Part shown: positions 56,983 through 64,000 of the stretch, piece by piece
Position numbering within the stretch: position 1 is the first letter of the stretch
Layout of the letters: the number at the start of each line of letters is the position of its first letter
NCBI RefSeq assembly: GCF_001667925.1
Contig: NZ_LZJR01000002.1
Span: forward strand, 1 to 64,000
Direction: 5' to 3'
DNA length: 64,000 nucleotides
From: Mycobacterium sp. E2479
Lineage (GTDB): Bacteria > Actinomycetota > Actinomycetes > Mycobacteriales > Mycobacteriaceae
Made by a program: the position numbers and the translations under genes
The notes under the pieces: model-generated
Told to the model about the DNA's origin: nothing
Databases searched by the model: none
Seen by the model: only the letters and a program-made list of their open reading frames with translations

Positions 56983-58211
56983 CGCTGGTCGATCCCCACC
57001 TTCACCGCGCCGCTCTCGCCCTGGTTGGCGATCGCCAAGAAGGCGTCCCGCCACCGGTCTAGCCCGAACGTATGGGTGAGCATGGGGCGCAGGTCCACCC
57101 GTCCAGCGGCGGCTAGGTCGAGGTAGTGGGCGATGGCGTGCTTGCGCTGCCCGTCGACCTCTTCGACGCCGAAGGCGTTCGAGCCGACGTACGAGATCTC
57201 CTTGAAGTAGAGCGGGCTGTCCTCCCACCGCCCGGGCGCGTGAACACCGGCCTTCACCAACGTTCCTCGCGACCGCAGGACCCGGACGCCGACTTCGAAG
57301 GTCTCGGGCTTACCTACGGTGTCGTAGACGACGTCGACCGCGCCGGGGTGAGCCATCGGCAACCCCTGCAAGGGCTGGCGCAGCCGGCCACCGCCCCAGG
57401 CGACCAGTTCCTCGATGACGGCCAGGCGCGGTTCGTGCGCAAGGATTTTCGCGGCACCGAACCGGCGGGCCAGCTCGGCCTGCGCGGCGAACCGCGCCAC
57501 CACCGCGACGGCCACGTCGGGATACAGCGCCCGCATGATCGCGACCGCGCACAATCCCAGCGAGCCGGCCCCGTACACCAGCGCGGCGCCCGAGCGCGGC
57601 GGCGGGTGGCGGGTGATGGCATGCAGCGACACCGAGAACGGGTCGGCGAACACGGCAAGCTCGTCAGGAATCGACTCCGGCACGGCGAACAGCATGCTGT
57701 CGTGGGCGGGCATCAGCTCGGCGTAGCCGCCCGTCACGTCGGCCGACACCCCGGTGTGGATGCCGGGCTTGATGTCGCCGTCGGTGAAGCTCCAGCACAG
57801 GCTGTAGTCGCCGGCTTCGCATGCGGGACAGCGTGGTTGGATGCCGCGCGGCCCGCAGGACAGCCACGGATTGAGCACCACCCGCTCCCCCACCTGCAGC
57901 CCACGGGCCTTGGGGCCCAGCGCCACCACGTCGGCGACCACCTCGTGGCCCATGACTTGCGGGAACGAACAGAACGCCGCCATGGCGTTGTCGGTGTCGC
58001 CCCCGCCGAAATCCATCAGGATCTGCTTGGAATCCGACCCGCAGATGCCGGTCAGTCGCGGCCGGGTGATCACCCAGTCCTCATGGGGCAGTTCCGGATC
58101 CGGCAGATCGCGCAGGGCGGTCGGGGTGTGCGCCAGGTTCTGGGTCAATCGGTTGGCGTCGTCGCGAACCTCGAACGGCTCCGGCGGCACGCCGTACACG
58201 AGTGCCTTCAT
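56979..58211 (-). CDS. Zinc-dependent MDR alcohol dehydrogenase
   Basis: The 410-residue medium-chain dehydrogenase has catalytic zinc residues in TGICGSDSKQ and GHEVVADVVALG. The structural zinc cysteines are in the CGPRG...CPACEAGDYSLC loop. The NAD motif is YGAGSLGLCAVAIM. An unusually long N-terminal segment (~50 residues) precedes the first zinc ligand. It overlaps the upstream SDR stop/start by 4 bases, so the pair may oxidise related substrates. Confidence 0.88.
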   Translation of the reverse strand: MKALVYGVPPEPFEVRDDANRLTQNLAHTPTALRDLPDPELPHEDWVITRPRLTGICGSDSKQILMDFGGGDTDNAMAAFCSFPQVMGHEVVADVVALGPKARGLQVGERVVLNPWLSCGPRGIQPRCPACEAGDYSLCWSFTDGDIKPGIHTGVSADVTGGYAELMPAHDSMLFAVPESIPDELAVFADPFSVSLHAITRHPPPRSGAALVYGAGSLGLCAVAIMRALYPDVAVAVVARFAAQAELARRFGAAKILAHEPRLAVIEELVAWGGGRLRQPLQGLPMAHPGAVDVVYDTVGKPETFEVGVRVLRSRGTLVKAGVHAPGRWEDSPLYFKEISYVGSNAFGVEEVDGQRKHAIAHYLDLAAAGRVDLRPMLTHTFGLDRWRDAFLAIANQGESGAVKVGIDQR

Positions 58212-58984
58212 CGGAACGCCATCCCCGCCGCCCCGGCGATGAACGCGTCCAGGTCGGCGTTCTTGGCGTCGATCACGGCCTTCATGTCGGGCAGGTAGTG
58301 CTCGAAGCGCTCACTGCCCAGGGCCGCGATGATGCCGTCGGCCACCACGTGCGGGGCCACCTTCGGTCCCTGATAGAGCGGTTCCTCGCTGCCCGGGTGG
58401 TCCCAGATCTCGGTGTCGACCGGTCCCGGCTCGATCAGTTTCACCGAGATCGGCGTGTCGTGCAGATCCACGGCTATCGCCTCGCTCCAGCCGCACAATG
58501 CGAATTTGCTCGCACAGTAGGCGGATTCGTGGACTATGCCCAGCCGGCCGCCGACGCTGGACACGTTGACGATCATGCCCGAACCGCGGCCCAGCATCCG
58601 CGGCAACAGCGCCAGCGTCAGGCGCATGGGCGCGAAGAAGTTGACCGTCATGACCTCTTCGGCCTCGCCCGGGTCGAGTGCGATGACGCTGCGCCGCTTG
58701 GGCATCGCGGCGTTGTTGATCAGTATGTCGATGCCGCCGAGCCCATCCCAGGCCCGCAGCGCCAAATCACCCAGCGCCGATGTGTCGGCCAGGTCGGCCA
58801 CGAACATTTCCGATCCGGGTGAGGTGCGCCGGCACTCGGCCAGCACCTCGCCCAGCCGATCCCGCCGACGCGCTAACAGCCCCACTACCGCGCCCCGGGC
58901 GGCCAGCGCTCGCGCCAGGGCCGCACCCAATCCCGACGAGGCACCCGTGATGAGCACCCGTTTACCAGCCGCCGCGTACGCCAT
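58208..58984 (-). CDS. Short-chain dehydrogenase/reductase
   Basis: The 258-residue SDR starts at ATG 58984 (MAYAAAGKRVLITGASSGLG). It has the cofactor motif TGASSGLG, NNAA, catalytic Ser in NVSSVGG and Tyr-x3-Lys in YCASK. The longer open frame upstream runs into the methyltransferase gene and is rejected. The substrate is unknown. It is divergent from that methyltransferase across 97 A/T-richer bases that hold both promoters. Confidence 0.9.
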   Translation of the reverse strand: MAYAAAGKRVLITGASSGLGAALARALAARGAVVGLLARRRDRLGEVLAECRRTSPGSEMFVADLADTSALGDLALRAWDGLGGIDILINNAAMPKRRSVIALDPGEAEEVMTVNFFAPMRLTLALLPRMLGRGSGMIVNVSSVGGRLGIVHESAYCASKFALCGWSEAIAVDLHDTPISVKLIEPGPVDTEIWDHPGSEEPLYQGPKVAPHVVADGIIAALGSERFEHYLPDMKAVIDAKNADLDAFIAGAAGMAFR

Positions 58985-59081
58985 CAGTAAAGGTTGCCGC
59001 GAATTCTGGGAAGCGTACAGTGGGTGAAGCTTGTTATATTGGCTAAATATTAGATTGGCTACTTCCGATAGGGGCACAAAC

Positions 59082-60032
59082 ATGACTTCCACCAGGTACG
59101 AAGGCGACACCTGGGACCTGGCGTCCAGCGTCGGCGTGACCGCGACGATGGTCGCGGCGGCCCGCGCCATGGCCACCCGCGCCGACTACCCATTGATCAA
59201 CGACCCGTTCGCCGAGCCGCTGGTCAAGCTGGTCGGCGTGGACCTGCTTTCCCGGTTGGGCGGCGGCGAGCTGGATCCCGCCGAGTTGAATGACGCGCAC
59301 GACGGTGCCGCGGGGTCCGCCGGGGCGATGTCCCGGATGGCAGACAACATGGCGGTCCGCACCAAGTTCTTCGACGAGTTCTTCCTGGACGCGACCAACG
59401 CGGGCGTCAAGCAGGCGGTGATCCTGGCCTCCGGGCTGGACGCCCGCCCCTATCGGTTGGCGTGGCCGGCCGGAACGGTGGTCTACGAGGTGGACCAGCC
59501 ACAGGTCATCGAATTCAAGACTCGCGCACTGGCCGACCTTGGGGTCGCCCCCACCGCCGAGCGGCGAGTGGTGGCCGTCGATCTGCGCGACGACTGGCCG
59601 ACCGCGCTACGCAACGCCGGCTTCGACCCGTGCCAGCCCACCGCGTGGAGCGCCGAGGGCCTGCTGGGCTACCTGCCGCCAGAGGCGCAGGATCGCCTGC
59701 TGGACACCATCACCGAGCTGAGCGCGCCGGGCAGCCGCCTGGCCACCGAAAGCGCACCCAACCCCGAGCCCGGCGACGAGGAGAAGATGAAGGAGCGCAT
59801 GCAGACGATCTCCGAGCGCTGGCGTGCGCACGGTTTCGAGCTGGACATGGCGGGGCTGGTCTACTTCGGCGACCGCAACGAGGCGGCCCCGTACCTGGCC
59901 GATCGCGGTTGGCGGCTTAACAGCGCCAGCATCCGAGAATTGTTCGTGGCCAACGGGCTTGACCCGCTCACCGACGACGACATGCGCATGGGTGAGATGC
60001 TGTACACCAGCGGCACGCTCGGCGAGAAATAG
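59082..60032 (+). CDS. TIGR00027-type methyltransferase, tandem copy 1
   Basis: The 316-residue product starts at ATG 59082 ([20 protein letters not shown]). SAM-site [14 protein letters not shown] and [15 protein letters not shown] are family motifs. It is the longest of the three tandem copies, with an insertion near residue 65 ([15 protein letters not shown]). The upstream in-frame codons into 59031 lie in an A/T-rich promoter-like region. Position matches recalled Rv0726c/Rv0725c. Confidence 0.9.
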   Translation: MTSTRYEGDTWDLASSVGVTATMVAAARAMATRADYPLINDPFAEPLVKLVGVDLLSRLGGGELDPAELNDAHDGAAGSAGAMSRMADNMAVRTKFFDEFFLDATNAGVKQAVILASGLDARPYRLAWPAGTVVYEVDQPQVIEFKTRALADLGVAPTAERRVVAVDLRDDWPTALRNAGFDPCQPTAWSAEGLLGYLPPEAQDRLLDTITELSAPGSRLATESAPNPEPGDEEKMKERMQTISERWRAHGFELDMAGLVYFGDRNEAAPYLADRGWRLNSASIRELFVANGLDPLTDDDMRMGEMLYTSGTLGEK

Positions 60033-60043
60033 GAGCCGGGAGG

Positions 60044-60958
60044 ATGACCACCACTACTGGACGCACCGACGGCGACAGCTGGGGTCCGGCGCACAGCGTG
60101 GGAGCGACGGCCACCATGGTCGCCGCCTCGCGCGCCGTGGCGTCGCAGGGATCCGCGCCTCTGCTTGACGATCCGCTGGCCGAGCCGCTGGTGCGTGCCG
60201 TCGGGCTGGACCCCTTCATCCGCATCATCGACGGCGAAATCGACTTCGAGGACGACCCGCTGTTCAACCGCAAGGCGCGCGCGGAGCAGATCACGGTGCG
60301 CACCAGGTTTTTCGACGACTTCTTCACCGGCGCAACCAAAGGCGGTGTGCGGCAGGCGGTGATCCTGGCTTCCGGACTGGACACCAGGGCCTACCGGCTC
60401 TCGTGGCCGGCGGGCACTCTCGTCTACGAGATCGACCAGCCAGACGTCATCGCCTTCAAGACCGACACGCTGGCCGGCCTCGGTGCCGCTCCGACCGCCG
60501 AGCGCCGTACCATCAGCATCGACCTGCGCGACGACTGGCCGGCCGCCCTGCGCGAGGCCGGATTTGACGTCACCCAGCCGACCGCGGTCAGCGCCGAGGG
60601 GCTGCTGCCCTACCTGCCTCCCGACGCCCAGGACCGCCTGTTCGACAACATCACGGCGCTCAGTGCGCCGGGCAGCCGGCTGGCGACCGAACACGTGCCC
60701 GACCCGCACGCGTTCTCCGACGAGCGCCTGGAGCGCATCTCCCAGCGCTGGCAGCGGTTAGGCTTGAATATGAGCGCCGCCGACCTGTTCTACCGGGGCG
60801 AGCGCAGCGTCGTCGTCGACTACCTCACCGAGAAGGGCTGGCAGGTAACGGCGACGCGCGCCCGGGAATTGTACGCCCACAATGGTTTCGAGTTCCCCGA
60901 GGACGAGATGACGGCCACCTTCGGTGAGCTGAGCTACGTCACCGCCACCCTCAAGTAA
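60044..60958 (+). CDS. TIGR00027-type methyltransferase, tandem copy 2
   Basis: The 304-residue paralogue starts at ATG 60044 with GGGAGG upstream, 11 bases after copy 1. The N-terminal signature is changed to [19 protein letters not shown] (the others have WDLASSVG). The SAM site [14 protein letters not shown] is intact. It is probably cotranscribed with copies 1 and 3. The substrate is unknown. Confidence 0.9.
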   Translation: MTTTTGRTDGDSWGPAHSVGATATMVAASRAVASQGSAPLLDDPLAEPLVRAVGLDPFIRIIDGEIDFEDDPLFNRKARAEQITVRTRFFDDFFTGATKGGVRQAVILASGLDTRAYRLSWPAGTLVYEIDQPDVIAFKTDTLAGLGAAPTAERRTISIDLRDDWPAALREAGFDVTQPTAVSAEGLLPYLPPDAQDRLFDNITALSAPGSRLATEHVPDPHAFSDERLERISQRWQRLGLNMSAADLFYRGERSVVVDYLTEKGWQVTATRARELYAHNGFEFPEDEMTATFGELSYVTATLK

Positions 60959-60980
60959 TGCTGGGGTTAGGGTTCTGACT

Positions 60981-61910
60981 ATGTCACGCACTCACGATGA
61001 TGAGTGGGACCTGGCGTCGAGTGTCGGCGCGACCGCAACCATGGTCGCGACCGGGCGTGCGATGGCGACCAAGGATCCCCGCGGTTTGATCAACGATCCG
61101 TTCGCCGAGCCGCTGGTGCGCGCGGTCGGGGTGGATTTCTTCACCAAGATGATGGACGGCGAACTCGATGTGGATGGGATCGAGAATGCCTCGCCGGTGC
61201 GTATCCAGTCGATGGTCGACGGAATGGCCGTGCGCACCAAATACTTTGACGATTACTTCGCCGAGGCCACCGAGGGCGGGGTGCGCCAGGTGGTAATCCT
61301 GGCGGCCGGCCTGGACGCGCGCGCCTACCGGCTGCCGTGGCCGGCCGGCACGATGGTCTACGAGATCGACCAGCCGCGGGTGATCGAGTTCAAGAGCACC
61401 ACCCTGGCCGACGTGGGTGCCGAGCCGACCGCATCGCGGCGCACCATCCCCATCGATCTGCGAGCGGATTGGCCCGCCGCGTTGACGGCGGCGGGATTCG
61501 ACACGGCGGCCCCGACGGCCTGGCTGGCGGAGGGACTGCTGATCTATCTGCCGCCGGAGGCCCAGGATCGGTTGTTCGACAACATCACCGCACTCAGTGC
61601 GCCCGCCAGCACCATCGCCACCGAATTCGTGCCCGGGATCGTGGATTTCGACGCGGAACGGGTGCGCGAGATGTCCGGCTCATTCCGGGAGCACGGCGTC
61701 GACATCGACATGGCGTCGCTGGTTTACGCCGGCGAACGCAATCACGTCGTCCACTACCTGTCCAGCATCGGATGGCGGGCCGAAGGGGTGACCCGTACGG
61801 AACTCTTCGAGCGCAACGGCATCGAAGTACCCGCACCGGAGAACGACGACCCCCTCGGTGAGATCGTCTTCATCAGCGCCACGTTAGAGTCGCCGGGGTC
61901 CCACCCATAA
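60981..61910 (+). CDS. TIGR00027-type methyltransferase, tandem copy 3
   Basis: The 309-residue paralogue starts at ATG 60981, 22 bases after copy 2. It has [20 protein letters not shown] and the SAM site [14 protein letters not shown], like the copy at 50324. Its last 27 bases overlap the convergent sppA end. Substrate and role are unknown. Confidence 0.9.
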   Translation: MSRTHDDEWDLASSVGATATMVATGRAMATKDPRGLINDPFAEPLVRAVGVDFFTKMMDGELDVDGIENASPVRIQSMVDGMAVRTKYFDDYFAEATEGGVRQVVILAAGLDARAYRLPWPAGTMVYEIDQPRVIEFKSTTLADVGAEPTASRRTIPIDLRADWPAALTAAGFDTAAPTAWLAEGLLIYLPPEAQDRLFDNITALSAPASTIATEFVPGIVDFDAERVREMSGSFREHGVDIDMASLVYAGERNHVVHYLSSIGWRAEGVTRTELFERNGIEVPAPENDDPLGEIVFISATLESPGSHP

Positions 61911-63656
61911 CGCGCTAGCCCCACCGTAGGACCGTTCGGCGTTGTCCACGATGCCGGCAATAGTTCGGCCCAGCAGCGCGCCGAGCGCATCGGGCAGCGA
62001 CGCCGCGGCCGGTTGCGAGGAGGCCCGCGGCCGCAGCAGGTCCAACAGCGAGGCGCCCGGGTAGGTCACGATGCGCGCGTCGGTGTCCTCGTCCAGCCCG
62101 GCAAGGATTTTCGCCCGCCGCAGCGCGGTTCGGAAGCCGCCCAGTTCGTCGACCAGGCCCCGCTCGCGTGCGTCGGCGCCGGTCCACACCCGGCCCCGGG
62201 CGACGCGTTCGACGGCGTCGGTGGTCATATTGCGGCCGTCGGCGACCCGCTCCAGAAAGTCCCCGTACACCTGGTCGGCTTCGGCCTCGCGGTGGGCGCG
62301 CTGTTCCGGGGTGAACGGCGACTCGATCGACCACGCATCGGCATTGGCGTTGGTACGCACGGTTTCCAGCCCGACGCCCAGCCGTTCCAGCAGATCGCGA
62401 ATCACCAGCTTGCCGGTGAACACGCCGATCGAACCGGTGATGGTTGCGGGATTGGCCACGATCGCGTCGGCGGCCACCGCGATGTAGTACCCGCCGGATG
62501 CGGCGACCGCACCCATCGACGCGACCACCGGCTTGCCGCGTTTGCGAGCCCTTTTCACTTCGCGCCACAGGGTTTCCGATGCGGTGACCGAGCCTCCGGG
62601 GCTGTTGACTCGAAGCACGATCGCGGACACCGATTCGTCGGCGGCGGCTTCCCGCACTGCCGAGGCGATGGTATCGCCACCGACGGTGGAGGCGCCGAAC
62701 GGCAGGAACTGGGGTCCGCCACGGCCGTCGACGATCTCGCCGTCCACGTTGATGACCGCCACCGTGGGCTTGGCGCGGCGGCGGGGAACCGGGGGCACCG
62801 GCGGGGCCAGCCGCGACCGGGCCGCGCCCGCGTAGCGCGACACGTACAGCCGCGGTGGTCTTGTATCGGAAACATCCTCCGCTCCAACCATTTCCGCGAT
62901 ACGTTCGTAGGCTTCGTCCCGGAAGCCGATCCGGTCGACCAGACCCGAGGACACGGCGTCCTCGCGCAACAGTGGGGCACGATCGGCGAGCGCGTCGAGC
63001 CCGGCGGCGTCGAGCTTGCGTGATTCCGCCACGGCTTGCCACACCTGCTCTTGCAGGCTCTGCAACATCCGGGTGACGGCCTCGCGATGGGCCTCGGTGA
63101 AGCCGTGCTCGGTGTATCGGTTCACCGCAGACTTGTATTCACCCCGCGCGACGAATTGGGGTTCGATGCCGGCCTTGTCGAACGCATCGCGCAAAAACGT
63201 GGCATTGCTGGCGAAACCGATCAGTCCCACGCTTCCGGCCGGCTGCATCCAGACCTCACCGAAGGCCGAAGCCAGGTAGTACGACAACGTGCCCGGGTAG
63301 GTCTCGGCCCAGGCCAGCGACGGCTTCGCGGCGGTGAAAGCCACGACCGCCGCACGCAGCTCCTGCACCGCCGCCGCCGGCGACGGCGTGAGTTGCACAC
63401 GGGCGATCAGCCCGGCCACCCGCGGATCCTCGGCCGCCCGGTAGATGGCGGCCACGATGTCGCGCAGCGCTGTCGGTCGGCTCCCGCCGCTGATGATGGT
63501 CAGCGGGTCAAAGCCCGACGTCTCCGGTGGCATGGCGCGCAAATCCAATTCGAGCACGCAGCCGTTGGGCACGCCGTGATGGCGTGCGGTATCGACCCGT
63601 CCGGCCAGGGCCCGAACCTCGTCGACGCCGGGGATCGAAGGAAGGAAAACGAACAT
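61884..63656 (-). CDS. sppA: Signal peptide peptidase SppA (protease IV)
   Basis: The 590-residue double-domain S49 protease degrades leftover signal peptides. The catalytic Lys is in the N-terminal half ([14 protein letters not shown]) and the Ser in the C-terminal half ([14 protein letters not shown]), as in the long E. coli type. I see no clear N-terminal membrane span in the start used ([14 protein letters not shown]). It faces the partial luciferase-like gene across 39 bases. Its neighbours match recalled Rv0724-Rv0725c. Confidence 0.93.
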   Translation of the reverse strand: MFVFLPSIPGVDEVRALAGRVDTARHHGVPNGCVLELDLRAMPPETSGFDPLTIISGGSRPTALRDIVAAIYRAAEDPRVAGLIARVQLTPSPAAAVQELRAAVVAFTAAKPSLAWAETYPGTLSYYLASAFGEVWMQPAGSVGLIGFASNATFLRDAFDKAGIEPQFVARGEYKSAVNRYTEHGFTEAHREAVTRMLQSLQEQVWQAVAESRKLDAAGLDALADRAPLLREDAVSSGLVDRIGFRDEAYERIAEMVGAEDVSDTRPPRLYVSRYAGAARSRLAPPVPPVPRRRAKPTVAVINVDGEIVDGRGGPQFLPFGASTVGGDTIASAVREAAADESVSAIVLRVNSPGGSVTASETLWREVKRARKRGKPVVASMGAVAASGGYYIAVAADAIVANPATITGSIGVFTGKLVIRDLLERLGVGLETVRTNANADAWSIESPFTPEQRAHREAEADQVYGDFLERVADGRNMTTDAVERVARGRVWTGADARERGLVDELGGFRTALRRAKILAGLDEDTDARIVTYPGASLLDLLRPRASSQPAAASLPDALGALLGRTIAGIVDNAERSYGGASALWVGPRRL

Positions 63657-63695
63657 GTCTGCAGACTACCGATGCACGGGCCGTACGGTGGTCGG

Positions 63696-64000
63696 GTGAG
63701 CTTTGCCATCGCGATCCCGCAGTTCGACTACGACGGCTTCGACGCCGCGGGCCTACGCGCTTTTCTCGCGCGCGCCGAAGAACTCGGATTCGAGGGCGGC
63801 TGGCTGCTCGAGCAGATCATCGGGCCCGCGCCGCTGCTCGCGCCGCTGGAGCTGCTGGCGTACTGCGCGGCCTGCACCGAACGGTTGCGCCTGGGCGTCG
63901 CGGTCCTGGTGACGTCGTTGCACGACCCGCTGCAATTGGCCTCGGCCGCCACCGCTGTCGATCGACTGAGCCACGGCAGGCTCGACATCGGTGTCGCTCC
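63696..64000 (+). CDS. Luciferase-like oxidoreductase (partial, runs off window)
   Basis: From GTG 63696 the frame stays open to the window end (about 101 codons). It reads VSFAIAIPQFDYDGFD, then ARAEELGFEGGWLLEQ, LRLGVAVLVTSLHDPL and SHGRLDIGVA, the N-terminal pattern of LLM-class flavin/F420 oxidoreductases. An in-frame ATG at 63672 is an alternative start. The C-terminal two thirds are outside the window. It is divergent from sppA. Confidence 0.82.
   Translation, partial: MSFAIAIPQFDYDGFDAAGLRAFLARAEELGFEGGWLLEQIIGPAPLLAPLELLAYCAACTERLRLGVAVLVTSLHDPLQLASAATAVDRLSHGRLDIGVA

Overview
The window is chromosomal DNA from a Mycobacterium, most likely a slow-growing non-tuberculous species. The evidence is high GC with many GTG and TTG starts, a complete ESX-4 type VII secretion locus, cutinase-like genes, F420-type luciferase-like oxidoreductases, SigL/RslA, and proteins that match remembered M. 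tuberculosis orthologues in length and motifs. The species cannot be named from this alone. Rv-number comparisons are from memory of H37Rv and were not searched.

Layout, left to right. (1) 1-13.7 kb: two ESX-linked genes (Rv3439c/Rv3440c-like), glmM, rpsI-rplM, then ESX-4 (esxT, esxU, an Rv3446c-family protein, eccC4, eccD4, mycP4, eccB4; no eccE). (2) 13.8-16.1 kb: three tandem cutinase-family genes. (3) 16.1-20.9 kb: truA-rplQ-rpoA-rpsD-rpsK-rpsM-rpmJ-infA, all leftward. (4) 21.1-24.4 kb: a two-gene signalling unit, a receiver domain fused to a thioredoxin-reductase-like flavoprotein plus a cyclic-nucleotide-domain histidine kinase. (5) 24.4-27.8 kb: two luciferase-like oxidoreductases, rmlB and rmlC. 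(6) 27.7-30.7 kb: a five-gene leftward operon of ECF sigma factor, membrane Rieske protein, cupredoxin lipoprotein, Tat metallophosphoesterase and a small membrane protein. (7) 30.8-35.9 kb: a flavoprotein and the valine-degradation operon mmsA-fadE9-mmsB. (8) 35.9-45.9 kb: a nine-gene leftward cluster that looks like a small secondary-metabolite pathway (O-methyltransferase, FAD monooxygenase, MarR regulator, PLP aminotransferase, KAS III-like enzyme lacking the usual His, SRPBCC cyclase-like protein, ThDP enzyme, berberine-bridge-type oxidase, flavin monooxygenase). (9) 45.9-50 kb: rslA, sigL, map, adk, secY. (10) 50.3-64 kb: four paralogous TIGR00027-type methyltransferases, a GNAT, a kinase/dehydrogenase/aldolase/MBL-fold carbohydrate-like module, three oxidoreductases, sppA and the start of another luciferase-like gene.

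The strongest new signal is regulatory. The same ECF-type promoter, TGAAC(C/T)-N16-CGT, sits at four gene starts: sigL itself and three genes of the adjacent cluster (flavin monooxygenase, ThDP enzyme, FAD monooxygenase). The spacer is exactly 16 bases each time. This suggests that the sigL-rslA pair controls the whole 10-kb cluster as one system.

secY-adk-map and infA-rpmJ-rpsM-rpsK-rpsD-rpoA-rplQ lie on the same strand in the order seen in many bacteria, split only by about 26 kb. In H37Rv the two halves are far apart (Rv0732-0735 and Rv3441c-3462c). The window therefore appears to keep the older arrangement, with extra genes between map and infA. No tRNA, rRNA, CRISPR array or insertion sequence was seen, and no stretch over 300 bases lacks a gene.
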